Assembly: GCF_011758805.1 (NCBI RefSeq)
Contig: NZ_JAANOW010000001.1
Location: 3,596,001-3,660,000 of the forward strand
Length of the DNA: 64,000 bases
Direction: 5' to 3'
Source: Mycolicibacterium fluoranthenivorans
Lineage (GTDB): Bacteria; Actinomycetota; Actinomycetes; Mycobacteriales; Mycobacteriaceae
Shown piece by piece: positions 41,669 to 50,476 of this stretch. A program made the translations under genes and the position numbers. The notes under the pieces are model-generated. The model was given only the letters and a program-made list of their open reading frames with translations, made no database searches and was not told the DNA's origin. The stretch's first letter is position 1; every line of letters begins with the position of its first letter.

Positions 41669-42142
41669 ATGGACAACTCGCATTTCGCCACCGGCCCGGC
41701 GCCGGGCCAGTACGCGCTCGAGACGGAGGATCAACTCCAGCCGGAAGACACGCTGGTCGACCGGGGTGTCCAGGACGTCCTCGACGAGGGGTACTCACCA
41801 CCGGATCGACCGCTCGGGCTGGGCGCATACGGCCCGCCAGAGACCATGGACCAGCTCCTCGCCGAGGAAGAGCCCGATCCGGCGGCACGGCTCAACGTGC
41901 TCCTCGACGATGCTGAACTGTGTCGCTCGGACGCCGCCGAACAGGAAGCCGAGTTCCCCCTGCAGCACGAGGTGGGACAGGCGCGCGCAGGCCGACTTGT
42001 CGCACCGGACGAGGGTTTCGGCTGCGACGAAGAAGCGCAGTTGATCGCGCAGGATGTCGGATTCAGTGGAGGGGCAGCGTCTGCCGAGGAGGCCGCGGTG
42101 CACATCATCGACGACTTCCAGGAACCCACAGCCGAGGACTGA
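41669..42142 (+). CDS. DUF5709-like acidic protein
   Basis: A 157-residue strongly acidic protein. The N-terminal block YALETEDQLQPEDTLVDRGVQDVLDEGYSPPDRP, which spans about residues 15-48, is the recognisable part and is shared by actinobacterial proteins I remember as DUF5709. The middle has EEPDPAARL and the C-terminus VGFSGGAASAEEAAVHII. No membrane segment or catalytic motif is seen. The ATG at 41669 follows an A-rich, GGGA-containing leader. It lies 40 bp after the Rv2629-like gene and 11 bp before the hydrolase gene. Confidence 0.75.
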   Translation: MDNSHFATGPAPGQYALETEDQLQPEDTLVDRGVQDVLDEGYSPPDRPLGLGAYGPPETMDQLLAEEEPDPAARLNVLLDDAELCRSDAAEQEAEFPLQHEVGQARAGRLVAPDEGFGCDEEAQLIAQDVGFSGGAASAEEAAVHIIDDFQEPTAED

Positions 42143-42153
42143 ACGGCTCGACG

Positions 42154-42840
42154 ATGACTGATACCGGAGGAACCGACGCAGCGGGGGTCTGTGTCGAGGT
42201 GCCGGTACAGGTGACGACTGGCTCCGTCACTGTGGCAGGCACTCTCACGTTGCCGCCCCACCCATGCGGTGCGGTGATATTCGCTCACGGCAGCGGCAGT
42301 AGCCGCTTCAGCGTGCGTAACAGGTATGTGGCCTCCGTCCTCAACAAGGCGGGCTTCGCCACATTGCTGTTCGACCTGCTCACACCGGAGGAGGAAGCCA
42401 ACCGCGCCACTGTGTTCGATATCGGGCTGTTGGCGAACCGGCTGGTCGACGTCACCGGGTGGCTCGCCCGCCGTCCCGGCACCGCGGGACTGCCCGTCGG
42501 GTACTTCGGCGCCAGCACCGGAGCCGGAGCGGCTCTGGCCGCGGCTGCGGACGAACGGGTCGAGATCGCAGCAGTGGTCTCGCGAGGTGGTCGTCCCGAT
42601 CTTGCGGGCACCCGGCTTGCCGACGTGACCGCGCCGACCCTGCTGATCGTCGGCGGACGGGACGAGCAGGTGCTGGAACTGAATCGGCAGGCCAAGGCGG
42701 CGATGACCGCCGAATGCACGATATCGGTGATCGACGGTGCGACGCACCTTTTCGAGGAGGCCGGCACCTTGGAGCAGGCGGCCGCGCAGGCACGGGATTG
42801 GTTCACCCGGCACGTGACCGGCCGACCCGACGCACCATAA
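42154..42840 (+). CDS. dienelactone-hydrolase-like alpha/beta hydrolase
   Basis: A 228-residue single-domain hydrolase that closely parallels the C-terminal half of the fusion at 38545-39873: AVIFAHGSGSSRFSVRNRYVASVL, TPEEEANRATVFD, VGYFGASTGAGAALAAAA (Ser at the nucleophile position, unlike the Thr of the fusion), [11 protein letters not shown] and GATHLFEEAGTLEQ. It lacks the phosphoribosyltransferase domain. It is the last gene of the four-gene run starting at 40056. Probably a cytosolic esterase or thioesterase; substrate unknown. Confidence 0.85.
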   Translation: MTDTGGTDAAGVCVEVPVQVTTGSVTVAGTLTLPPHPCGAVIFAHGSGSSRFSVRNRYVASVLNKAGFATLLFDLLTPEEEANRATVFDIGLLANRLVDVTGWLARRPGTAGLPVGYFGASTGAGAALAAAADERVEIAAVVSRGGRPDLAGTRLADVTAPTLLIVGGRDEQVLELNRQAKAAMTAECTISVIDGATHLFEEAGTLEQAAAQARDWFTRHVTGRPDAP

Positions 42841-42887
42841 TCGATCCGGTCCAGCCGATGGTGACCGCACCGATCACCTCGCCGCGA

Positions 42888-42947
42888 GGGTATGAAGTCC
42901 CTACCCTCGCATCCGGGTGTGCACTCGCGAATGTGGACCAAAGACAC
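42888..42947 (+). promoter_or_regulatory. pair of candidate DosR boxes
   Basis: GGGTATGAAGTCCC at 42888-42901 matches the DosR core at 11 of 14 positions and TGGACCAAAGACAC at 42934-42947 at 10 of 14. They lie 129 and 83 bp upstream of the gene at 43030. Confidence 0.55.
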
Positions 42948-43029
42948 TCGCAATACGTGAATTTCGGCCTTAGCGCGCGCCGGCGTGCAGTGGTGTGATC
43001 GATACAACGGACTCACCCAGGAGCCAACG

Positions 43030-43290
43030 ATGAAAACACTGAACAACTACCGGCGTCGGCAGGTGAACACGGTGACCGCACGGTATGTCGTCACCGACCG
43101 TTTGCATCACGAACGCTGCGTCTGCGTGGCGGCCGACCAACTCACCGCGACGGTGTCGAACTGGCTGGCCCAGCTCGGGGCACACAGCAGCCTCGTCGAG
43201 GACCTCACTCGTACGGTACGCCAGGGTGATTGGGCTGCCGCTCATGCGATCGCCGACGCCTTGTCGATCGATGTGACGGTGGCCGCATGA
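43030..43290 (+). CDS. small hypothetical protein (86 aa)
   Basis: A soluble, mostly helical 86-residue protein starting MKTLNNYRRRQVNTVTARYVV, with two Cys in HHERCVCVAADQL and a C-terminal helix-turn GDWAAAHAIADALSIDV. The ATG at 43030 follows GGAGCC. It lies behind two DosR-type boxes and its stop overlaps the next gene as ATGA. No family is recognised; a regulatory partner of the HTH protein encoded next is possible. Confidence 0.6.
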   Translation: MKTLNNYRRRQVNTVTARYVVTDRLHHERCVCVAADQLTATVSNWLAQLGAHSSLVEDLTRTVRQGDWAAAHAIADALSIDVTVAA

Positions 43291-43640
43291 ACCACTCGAC
43301 CTCGGCAGCCGCAGATCCGCACCTACAGGGTGCCGGTGAGCACTGTGCCACCATCCTCGCCGACGACGAGCTGCGCCGCCGCATCCGCGATACGGCCATA
43401 GGACAGATCGGGGCTCAGGGAGTCCCGCTATCGTGGCAGGCGCTGGCCACCACGACCGGCCTGAGCCGCGATGTGCTGGTACGGCTCATCGGTTCCCCCG
43501 ACATCCTGCTCAGGTCGTGCGACGATCACCTGGTCGAGTCCCTGCGCGTCGCCGGCAGCCAACGAATGCGTCGCGACGGTCCAGCCACCTTGTTGGCCGC
43601 GCTCACCGCGATCGGACTGGGCGCACCGCTGTCCCTTTAG
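43287..43640 (+). CDS. short TetR-like HTH protein
   Basis: A 117-residue protein from ATG 43287. Residues about 28-85 fit the TetR N-terminal HTH: RRRIRDTAIGQIGAQGVPLSWQALATTTGLSRDVLVRLIGSPD with a helix then LLRSCDDHLVESL. The usual C-terminal ligand domain of about 120 residues is missing, so it is either a naturally short DNA-binding protein or a truncated regulator. It is translationally coupled to the upstream 86-residue protein. Its last 38 bp overlap the 3' end of the convergent pfkB-like gene. Confidence 0.65.
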   Translation: MNHSTSAAADPHLQGAGEHCATILADDELRRRIRDTAIGQIGAQGVPLSWQALATTTGLSRDVLVRLIGSPDILLRSCDDHLVESLRVAGSQRMRRDGPATLLAALTAIGLGAPLSL

Positions 43641-44598
43641 CGTCGACTGTCCCCTCGGTGTCGACGCCGTCGAAATAGCCGTCGAAATAGCCGTCGACAT
43701 CGCTCCGGACGAATGCCGAGGTCCCCGGCGTCTGGAGCTTCGCAGTCGCTGTGGCGATCCCGTACCGCACTGCAACAGGTACCGGCCACGCCCGCGACAG
43801 CCCCACGACGATGCCGGCGACCATGGCGTCCCCGGCACCGACACCGCTGACCGAGGGCACGTCGATGGCCGCGTAACGATGGCTGGACCGCGCCGTGACC
43901 AGGAGGGCGCCTTCGGCGCCGAGAGAGACCACGACCATTTCTGCGACACCGCGGTCGATGAGTTCACGAGCCGCCGTCGTTTGCTCGACCTCCGTGAGGA
44001 GGGGACGCCCGACACACTCGCGTAACTCTCGTAGGCTCGGCTTCAACATGAATACACCCGAACTTATGTGCGCCAATCCCCCGCCGGAGGTGTCCAGGAT
44101 CAGCCGTGCGCCCCGCTGCCCGCAGATGTCGGCGACCTGCTGATAGAAATCGGGCCGAACACCCGGCGGCAGGCTTCCACTGGCGACGACATACCCCGCT
44201 GACCCTGCGGCGTCCTTCAGCACATCGAGACAACGGATCTGTTCCTCCGGCGTCAGGGCGGGTCCGGGAAGTACAAAGCGATACTGCCTACCCGTCGCAC
44301 ACTCGTTCACGGTCAGGCTCTGTCTGGTGTGACCACTGACCGTGATCGGCAGGCTGGGGACTTCCGAGTCGTCGATGAGTGCCACCACATGCGCTCCCGT
44401 GGGGCCGCCGGCGGTGAACACGGCCGATACGGGGACACCCAGCGCGTGCACGAACCTGGCGACGTTCACGCCCCCGCCGCCTGCGTCATATCTGACTGCA
44501 CGACAACGGATCTTGTCGGTGGGTTGGACGTGGTCAGCGTCGACGGTGACATCGAGTGCAGGATTCACCGTCAAGGTGACGATCGCGGAGCCGCTCAC
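43603..44598 (-). CDS. pfkB: PfkB-family sugar kinase (Rv2029c-like)
   Basis: A 331-residue ribokinase-fold kinase. It opens with [16 protein letters not shown] and has [15 protein letters not shown], the anion-hole/catalytic motif GAGDAMVAG with the base Asp near residue 262, and [11 protein letters not shown] before it. It matches M. tuberculosis PfkB (Rv2029c), a DosR-regulated minor phosphofructokinase. GTG 44598 overlaps the stop of the Rv2030c-like gene as GTGA, the same order as Rv2030c-Rv2029c. The C-terminus has a small duplication (YFDGYFDG from a 12-bp repeat) and overlaps the convergent gene. Confidence 0.9.
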   Translation of the reverse strand: MSGSAIVTLTVNPALDVTVDADHVQPTDKIRCRAVRYDAGGGGVNVARFVHALGVPVSAVFTAGGPTGAHVVALIDDSEVPSLPITVSGHTRQSLTVNECATGRQYRFVLPGPALTPEEQIRCLDVLKDAAGSAGYVVASGSLPPGVRPDFYQQVADICGQRGARLILDTSGGGLAHISSGVFMLKPSLRELRECVGRPLLTEVEQTTAARELIDRGVAEMVVVSLGAEGALLVTARSSHRYAAIDVPSVSGVGAGDAMVAGIVVGLSRAWPVPVAVRYGIATATAKLQTPGTSAFVRSDVDGYFDGYFDGVDTEGTVDAKGTAVRPVRSR

Positions 44599-46646
44599 AG
44601 GCCCGTGGGGTAGGTTTCCGGAGTCTGGCCGGCAACCCAGGTGCTGGTGAGTTCCAGAGGTTCCAGCGCAGTGGTCCGGTCGAGGTGGATGATCGCGTCG
44701 AACTGGTCCCCCGGCCGGACGTGGTAGTAGTGACTCTGCCGTTCGGTGGCGGGCAGGTAGATGACCCCGATCGCTCGGCCCAGGCGGACGGTGTCCAGCG
44801 GCTCCTCGGCATCCCGGCTGATATCCGCGGACACCAGGAACTCCGGCCGGTCGACCTCGTGCAGAAGTTCTTCGACACTGCCGTTGAGCGCCGGCCGGAC
44901 CACCTTTCGCTCTGCTACACCACCCCACTCGGTGGCAGCGGTGACCGTGCCGGAGTATGTCGTGAATCCGATCAGCCGTGCCTGCTCGCCATATCCTTCC
45001 CGGACCAACTGGCCCAGGGTCAGCTGCCCGTCGATACCCACCTCGGTGGCCCGTGCGTCACCGACATGAGAATTGTGCGCCCACACCACAATCCGTGTCG
45101 GTTCCCCTTCTGCGCTGCGCCCAAGATGCGCGCGCAGGGCTGTCAAGGTCTGGAACATGTGTTGATCTCGCAGATTCCAGGAGGTGACCCGGCTGCCGAA
45201 CATCGCCCGGTAGTACTTTTCCGCATTGCGCACGGTCAGCGCGTTCTGCTGCGCGTAGAACAGGTCGTCCTCGGCGAGGAGTCCGTCGCGGCGCGCATAC
45301 TGCAGCCCATTGCGCTGCAGATCCACCAGCTGGTCGACCACCTGCCGTTCACAGGACATTCCGGCGCCGAAAGCCGCGGCATACCCGTAGGACTGGCCGT
45401 CGTCGGACGACGACGTACGATCAAAGCAGGCATAGCGCTCTCGCGCTCGTTGCGCGGCAACGGGATCCACATTGTCCAGATAGTCGACCACCTCCTGCAT
45501 CGAACGGTGCAGGCTGTAGAGATCCAGGCCGTAGAAGCCGGTCTCACGGTCATTCTCCGCGCGCCGCGAGGCGTTGTGTGCGCGCAACCACCCCACAAAG
45601 TCACGCACCACGGTGTTGCGCCACATCCAGGACGGGAAGCGCTCGAAACCGCGCAAAGCCTCATCGGCCGAGCCATCGGTGCCCTGGCCCCGGACATACC
45701 GATTCACCCGATATGCGTCGGGCCAGTCGGCTTCCGCCGCCACGGCGCAGAAACCCTTCTCTTCGATCAACCACTTCGTGATCTCCGCGCGGGCCTGATA
45801 AAACTCGGCCGTGCCGTGCGAACTCTCACCGATCAGCACGACCCGTGCGTCACCGATGATCTCGTCGAGCGCCTCCTTCGGGGGCACACCTGATGGCGCA
45901 TCGACCGCGCAACGGGCGATGACCTCGGCGGGCGATTCGGCGAGGCGGAGTCGCGCGGTGGCGATACCGACAGTCGGTGTGGCCAGCAGTTCGCTCACCT
46001 CGGCATCGGTGACTTGGGCGAAATCCCAGAATGACTCCCCCACCGCAAGGAACGGTGTGGGCATCGAGGCGCAGACGACATCCTCGACGATCGCTTCGAA
46101 TTCCCGACATGTCGACTCCGGTGCCGCAGGTACGGCCACCACGATCTCGGCCGGGTCCATATCCCGTAGCGCTTGAACCGCCGCCAGCATGCTGGCACCG
46201 GTGGCCAGGCCGTCGTCGACCAGGATGACAGTCTTGCCCGCAAGCTCAACCGGTGGACGGCCAGCCCGGTACGCCGCCTCACGCCGGCTGAGTTCGCGGG
46301 CCTCACGTTCGGTGGTGTCACGCAGCTGCTGCGGCGTCACCCGCAACGCCCGGATGACGTCATCGTTGACGACCACCCGCCCACCACTGGCCAGCGCGCC
46401 CATCGCGAACTCGCTGTGCCCGGGCGCACCGAGTTTGCGAACGATGAAGGCATCCAGCGGAACTCCCAGCGCCGCAGCCACTTCCCACGCCACCGGAATG
46501 CCGCCACGGGCCAACCCGAGCACCACGACACCCGACTTACCGCGGTAGCCGCCCAGCAGGCTGGCCAGGACACGGCCGGCCTCCCGGCGATCGCGGAACA
46601 TTCGTCTCGGCTGACCTGCACCTACAGTCCGTCGCGCTGTGGTCAT
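44595..46646 (-). CDS. phosphoribosyltransferase-erythromycin esterase-like fusion (Rv2030c homologue)
   Basis: A 683-residue two-domain protein matching M. tuberculosis Rv2030c in length and order. Residues about 15-230 form a phosphoribosyltransferase with [18 protein letters not shown] and an intact PRPP loop [14 protein letters not shown]. Residues about 250-680 form an EreA/ChaN-like domain with [34 protein letters not shown] and [14 protein letters not shown] carrying the His/Glu residues of that family. The ATG at 46646 is preceded by GGAG. A DosR-type box lies about 84 bp upstream. The true reaction is unknown. Confidence 0.9.
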   Translation of the reverse strand: MTTARRTVGAGQPRRMFRDRREAGRVLASLLGGYRGKSGVVVLGLARGGIPVAWEVAAALGVPLDAFIVRKLGAPGHSEFAMGALASGGRVVVNDDVIRALRVTPQQLRDTTEREARELSRREAAYRAGRPPVELAGKTVILVDDGLATGASMLAAVQALRDMDPAEIVVAVPAAPESTCREFEAIVEDVVCASMPTPFLAVGESFWDFAQVTDAEVSELLATPTVGIATARLRLAESPAEVIARCAVDAPSGVPPKEALDEIIGDARVVLIGESSHGTAEFYQARAEITKWLIEEKGFCAVAAEADWPDAYRVNRYVRGQGTDGSADEALRGFERFPSWMWRNTVVRDFVGWLRAHNASRRAENDRETGFYGLDLYSLHRSMQEVVDYLDNVDPVAAQRARERYACFDRTSSSDDGQSYGYAAAFGAGMSCERQVVDQLVDLQRNGLQYARRDGLLAEDDLFYAQQNALTVRNAEKYYRAMFGSRVTSWNLRDQHMFQTLTALRAHLGRSAEGEPTRIVVWAHNSHVGDARATEVGIDGQLTLGQLVREGYGEQARLIGFTTYSGTVTAATEWGGVAERKVVRPALNGSVEELLHEVDRPEFLVSADISRDAEEPLDTVRLGRAIGVIYLPATERQSHYYHVRPGDQFDAIIHLDRTTALEPLELTSTWVAGQTPETYPTGL

Positions 46647-46729
46647 GAGTGACTCCGTTTCCTTGTCTTCTCGTCTTCTCCGTCGGTGCATATGGGGTGA
46701 CTGTATGCAGCACGCCCTGGCGACGGCTG

Positions 46730-46743
46730 TGGCACAAAGTCCC
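46730..46743 (-). promoter_or_regulatory. candidate DosR box
   Basis: TGGCACAAAGTCCC matches the DosR core at 10 of 14 positions, 84 bp upstream of the Rv2030c-like start at 46646. Confidence 0.5.
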
Positions 46744-46770
46744 TACTTGCACGAATAACGACCCCACCAC

Positions 46771-47553
46771 CTACGCCGCCGCGGGCGTGATCAGTCCGAA
46801 GTCGCCGTCGAGGCGCCGATACAGCACACCGGCCCGGCCTTCGCTGGCTTCGACGAAGAACAGGAAAGGGGTTCCGAGCAGGGCCAGCCGCTCCAGAGCC
46901 TGGTCCTCGGTCAGGCAGGGCAGCGGATGCGGACTGACGGTCACCAGTCGTTCGAAGGGAGCCACCTGGGGTGCGAGTGCCGGGGCCACCAGGGCGAGCC
47001 GATACCCGGTTGGTCCGCCCCGATACACGACGGCGGCTGCACCCGAACCGATCTCGCGGAAAAGATGGAAGTCGTAGCCGAACAGTTCCAGTTCGGCGAT
47101 CGCCACGTCCACCGAGCACGGCACGGTCGAGAACGACTTGCGCCGAACAAGGTGTCCGGATTCCTCCGGTACCCCGGCCCCATCGACCTGCGGGCTGCGC
47201 CAGGGTGGCGCCAGACCCGGGCGGTGCTGGCGGCTCTTCCACTCCAGATGATGCACGAGACGTCGCCGTAGCCGCGCCTCCAGCATGTCGACCGCCTCAC
47301 GCGCCGCATCTGCCTCTGCCTCCGCGGTCAACACGTGACCGTCGATCTCCAGATTCGCGTGGGCGACCACCGGATGCTCGACGGCCGGATCGCGGCGACG
47401 TGTCACGCTGACGTGCGCTCTGGACGCGGGCGACGCGAAAAGCTGGCCCAGACTGCCGATTTTGGCGCGTGCGTACCCAGCGGCATCCGGGAGCTCACCG
47501 TGCGTGGTGACCTCGACGGCGAAGGCGGGTGCGGGCTGCACCTCATCAGTCAT
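46771..47553 (-). CDS. Rv0079-like ribosome hibernation-type factor
   Basis: A 260-residue protein. The N-terminal part (about 10-110) resembles an HPF/RaiA-type domain (FAVEVTTHGELPDAAGYARAKI, VVAHANLEIDGHVLTAEAEA). The C-terminal part has the S30AE C-terminal pattern, twice: VAIAELELFGYDFHLFREIGSGAAAVVYRGGPTGYRLA and ALERLALLGTPFLFFVEASEGRAGVLYRRLDGDFGLITP, each spread over several strands. M. tuberculosis Rv0079 has the same layout and is DosR-regulated. Start at ATG 47553. It sits between hspX and the Rv2030c-like gene. Confidence 0.85.
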   Translation of the reverse strand: MTDEVQPAPAFAVEVTTHGELPDAAGYARAKIGSLGQLFASPASRAHVSVTRRRDPAVEHPVVAHANLEIDGHVLTAEAEADAAREAVDMLEARLRRRLVHHLEWKSRQHRPGLAPPWRSPQVDGAGVPEESGHLVRRKSFSTVPCSVDVAIAELELFGYDFHLFREIGSGAAAVVYRGGPTGYRLALVAPALAPQVAPFERLVTVSPHPLPCLTEDQALERLALLGTPFLFFVEASEGRAGVLYRRLDGDFGLITPAAA

Positions 47554-47589
47554 ATCTTCGTTGGTACGCCGTGCGACGACCAACCGTTA

Positions 47590-47603
47590 GGGCCGAAGGT
47601 CAC
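47590..47603 (-). promoter_or_regulatory. candidate DosR box
   Basis: GGGCCGAAGGTCAC matches the DosR core at 10 of 14 positions, 37 bp upstream of the gene starting at 47553, and is identical to the box at 36646-36659. Confidence 0.55.
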
Positions 47604-47660
47604 TCCGTCTGGCAGCGGACGCGCAGCGTAAGAGACGCCGGACGAACGGCCCCCAGGGCA

Positions 47661-47674
47661 GGGACTTCAGCCCC
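47661..47674 (+). promoter_or_regulatory. strong candidate DosR box upstream of hspX
   Basis: GGGACTTCAGCCCC matches the DosR core at 12 of 14 positions and lies 75 bp upstream of the hspX start. Confidence 0.65.
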
Positions 47675-47748
47675 TAGTGCGCCTCGCCGGTCGGTGGTCG
47701 AATTCGTGGTGGCACAGCACTGGCCACACTCGATCAGAGGAGAACAGC

Positions 47749-48180
47749 ATGAACAACGTCGCTGTCCCACAGCGCCATCTGCCGACCTGGCCGGACATCT
47801 CGGAGTTCCTTTCGGGCTTCCCGGCGTGGTCAAGCCTTCGCCCGACCTTCATCGGCCACCCGATCAAAGTCGAGGACGACATCAAAGACGGAAAATACGA
47901 GCTGCGCGCCGAGCTTCCAGGCGTCGATCCCGATAAGGACGTCGATATCACCATCCGCAACGGGATCCTGACGATCAAGGCCGAGCGCAGCGAGAAGAAG
48001 GAATCCAACGGCCGCTCGGAGTTCGCGTACGGCTCCTTCACGCGGTCGGTGACCCTGCCCGCCGGAGCCGACGAGGAAGGCATCAAGGCGACCTACGACA
48101 AAGGGATCCTCAACGTGTCGGTTCCGGTGAACGAAGCCGAGGCACCCGGTAAGCACGTCACAATCGAATCGGCGAAGTAA
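47749..48180 (+). CDS. hspX: HspX/Acr alpha-crystallin chaperone
   Basis: A 143-residue Hsp20 protein nearly identical in layout to M. tuberculosis HspX (16-kDa antigen): QRHLPTWPDISEFL at the N-terminus, LRPTFIGHPIKVEDD, then the crystallin core with YELRAELPGVDPDKDVDI, LTIKAERSE, GRSEFAYGSF and ATYDKGILNVSV. It acts as an ATP-independent holdase in dormancy. The ATG at 47749 has AGAGGAGA upstream. It stands alone, divergent from the Rv0079-like gene, and is followed by a terminator-like hairpin. Confidence 0.95.
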   Translation: MNNVAVPQRHLPTWPDISEFLSGFPAWSSLRPTFIGHPIKVEDDIKDGKYELRAELPGVDPDKDVDITIRNGILTIKAERSEKKESNGRSEFAYGSFTRSVTLPAGADEEGIKATYDKGILNVSVPVNEAEAPGKHVTIESAK

Positions 48181-48186
48181 CCGGTC

Positions 48187-48223
48187 GTGGTCCTGGGGTT
48201 TCGTTCGCACCTCCCGGGACCAC
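48187..48223 (+). terminator. hairpin downstream of hspX
   Basis: GTGGTCCTGGG at 48187-48197 pairs with CCCGGGACCAC at 48213-48223 (11-bp stem with one G-T pair, 15-nt loop). It begins 7 bp after the hspX stop. There is no T tract, as is common for mycobacterial terminators. Confidence 0.55.
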
Positions 48224-48315
48224 ATATCGGACCTTCGCTTGCACGCCGAGTTGGCCTCTCGCATCAGCGTTTCCGGGACCGATAAGGCCGATCACACCGT
48301 TGGACCGAGGAGGTC

Positions 48316-49143
48316 ATGATGGAAGGTGAGATCGACATCCCACCCGTCGTGGTGGGGATCGATGGGTCGGACGCGGCGGTGAACGCGGCGCAGTGGGCCG
48401 TCGACGAAGCCACCGGTCGTCATGCGCCGCTGCGCCTGATCTACGTGATCAACGACGAGCGATGGCCCGGGACCGTGCACAGTGACACCCAGGCCGAGGT
48501 CGACTCCGCTCGACGTGCCCTCGACCGCGCCACGGAAGCCGTGCGAAACACCGGCAAGCCTGTCACGGCCACTGGCGCGGTGTTGCGGGGCCATCCGGAC
48601 AAGGTGTTGATCACGGAATCCGCCAACGCATCGTTGGTGTGCATGGGATCGAAGGGCATCGGTTGGGCGGCCAGCAAGGTACTCGGTTCGACAGCTGAAT
48701 CAGTTGCTGCGCAGGCACACTGCCCGGTGGCGATCATCCGGCACAGCGAAGGGTCACCTCCGATCCGTACAGGTGGCGTCATCGTGGTCGGCTTCCGACG
48801 AGCGGGACACGAAGACCGTGTGTTCCAACAGGCGCTGGAAGAAGCCAGACTCCGTCACTGCGCGCTCATAGCCGTGGGCTTGTGGCAGGAGGACTTCGGC
48901 GAAGCCCCCTACGACGAATTGGAACGGTGCGTCCAGCAGTGGCAGAGCCGCTATCCCGATGTGCGCGCCTATCCGGTTGCCAGCCGGGCCGACCTGCCCA
49001 GGTTTCTGGCCGACAACGCCGACGGCCACATACAGCTGGCCGTCATCGGTGCCGACGATGCCGACCAGGTGGCGAATATCGTCGGACCGCAAGGCCATTC
49101 GCTCGTCGAGCACGGCCGGTGTTCGGTGCTGATCGCACGATGA
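48316..49143 (+). CDS. tandem universal stress protein
   Basis: A 275-residue double USP. GAGGAGG lies just upstream of the two candidate starts (ATG 48316 and 48319). Domain 1 begins [19 protein letters not shown] with loop MGSKGIGWAASKVLGS, which fits ATP binding. Domain 2 (from about 155, GGVIVVGFRRAG) lacks the loop and ends VIGADDADQVANIVGPQGHS. It resembles the genes at 58540 and 60153 more than the Rv2005c-type genes, so two USP subgroups are present here. Two GGGACC-containing sequences upstream are too weak to call DosR boxes. Confidence 0.88.
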   Translation: MMEGEIDIPPVVVGIDGSDAAVNAAQWAVDEATGRHAPLRLIYVINDERWPGTVHSDTQAEVDSARRALDRATEAVRNTGKPVTATGAVLRGHPDKVLITESANASLVCMGSKGIGWAASKVLGSTAESVAAQAHCPVAIIRHSEGSPPIRTGGVIVVGFRRAGHEDRVFQQALEEARLRHCALIAVGLWQEDFGEAPYDELERCVQQWQSRYPDVRAYPVASRADLPRFLADNADGHIQLAVIGADDADQVANIVGPQGHSLVEHGRCSVLIAR

Positions 49144-49212
49144 TCACCGGTGCCCTCTCGTCCCCCGCACTACCCCACAAGTAGCTGATTTCAACCTCGA
49201 AGGAGAACGTAC

Positions 49213-50117
49213 ATGTCTAGCGCCACCGCCCCCCACAATGGAATATTGGTCGCCGTCGACGGCTCGGGATGTTCGGACGACGCCGTGCGGTGGGCCGCCG
49301 CCGAGGCGGTTCTGCGCCAGCAGAAGCTGAGCATCGTGAACATCGTCAGCCCGCTGACCGACGGCTGGTACGGCGCGGGAATGTTCGGTTCTCCGATCAC
49401 AGCGGAGTTCGGGGCCTGGCAACAGGATGAGGCTGACAAGATCATCGCGGACGCCGTCCGTATCGCACGGGACAGCGTCGGTGGCGCGGACTTGGACATC
49501 AGCACCGAAGTGCCGTTGACGGCGGTGGTCCCGACCCTCATCGACTTCAGCAAGCAGACCACGATGATCGTGCTCGGCAGTCGGGGAATGGGTGCGGTGG
49601 GGCGGCTACTCCTCGGATCGGTGAGCACCGCCCTCGTCCATCACGCCCACTGCCCGGTCGCGATCATTCGCGGTCCGTTGAGCGAGGGACAAACCCATGG
49701 TCCGGTGGTGGTCGGTATCGACGGTTCGCCGGCCTCCGAACGTGCCACGGCACTCGCGTTCGAAGAGGCCTCCTGGCGCCACGCCGAATTGGTGGCCCTG
49801 CACGCGTTCAGCAACACCGAGTGGCCGGAGGTGATGCCGCTACCGTGGTCGGCCTTTGCCACGGAAGCCGACGAAACGCTGGCCGAACGTCTGGCCGGAT
49901 GGCAGGATGGCAGGAACGCTATCCCGACGTGGTGGTACAGCGGGTCGTTGTCCGGGACCAACCCGTGCAGAATTTGCTTGCCCAGGCCGAATCAGCACAG
50001 CTGGTCATCGTCGGTAGCCACGGTCGCGGCGGCTTCGCCGGGATGTTGCTGGGATCGGTGAGTTCATCGGTGGTCCATCAGATCCACTCCCCGGTGATCG
50101 TGGCACGCCACGACTAG
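49213..50117 (+). pseudogene. tandem universal stress protein disrupted by an 8-bp duplication
   Basis: From ATG 49213, behind AAGGAGAA, the first domain is intact (GILVAVDGSGCSDDAVRWA; loop [17 protein letters not shown]) and the second begins normally ([22 protein letters not shown]). At 49897-49914 an 8-bp tandem duplication shifts the frame, which then runs through unrelated residues to a stop at 50061. Removing one copy restores [10 protein letters not shown] and the rest of domain 2, with loop [17 protein letters not shown], to a TAG at 50117. The made product would be 282 residues with a broken second domain. It could be a real mutation, a reversible slip or a sequencing error. Confidence 0.85.
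49897..49914 (+). repeat. 8-bp tandem duplication causing the USP frameshift
   Basis: GGATGGCA occurs at 49897-49904 and again at 49905-49912, followed by GG. Related USP genes have a single copy at this position. Confidence 0.9.
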
Positions 50118-50476
50118 CCGGATCGAAGAGTGTGCCGGGGCAGGTCGGAAAGCGGACCGTCAACGCAATGCGGCGGATCGGCTCCATGCCCACTCCGAGA
50201 TGCCCACTCCGAGCCCACGGGGTCACTTTCCACGAGAGATTCGACTGGACCGCTCACACCGCCACAGGCCGCGCTGATCGACCCGATACCGCTCGGCGAC
50301 GACGACCGCACCCTGAGCGCCTACGAGTGACATGCAGCGAGCCGCCGACCGTTCGGCGACGTGATCTCGCGTAGTCATCTCACTCCGTCGATCGGTTCCG
50401 CATGCGGCGGTCAGAGTCATCCGCCCCGAACGGTGGCATCGAAATTCCTCTACAACAAGCACGTTCGAATCTGTGG
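50118..50476. other. intergenic region with a 14-bp tandem repeat
   Basis: About 360 bp between the broken USP and the convergent USP at 50477. It contains two perfect tandem copies of ATGCCCACTCCGAG at 50186-50199 and 50200-50213. No DosR-type box, RNA gene or convincing reading frame is visible. It may be remnant sequence. Confidence 0.5.

Noticed and set aside
43672..43696. Duplicated 12-bp unit at the end of the pfkB-like gene as a functional repeat
   Set aside because: Only two copies at a poorly conserved C-terminus; probably a neutral in-frame duplication.
48268..48300. GGGACCGATAAGGCC as a DosR box before the USP at 48316
   Set aside because: The two half-sites are wrongly spaced relative to the core consensus.
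50186..50213. Two 14-bp tandem copies as a possible CRISPR or iteron array
   Set aside because: Only two copies, no spacers and no replication or cas genes nearby.
50223..50462. Minus-strand 79-codon frame in the intergenic region
   Set aside because: No ribosome binding site, no family resemblance and uneven codon use.
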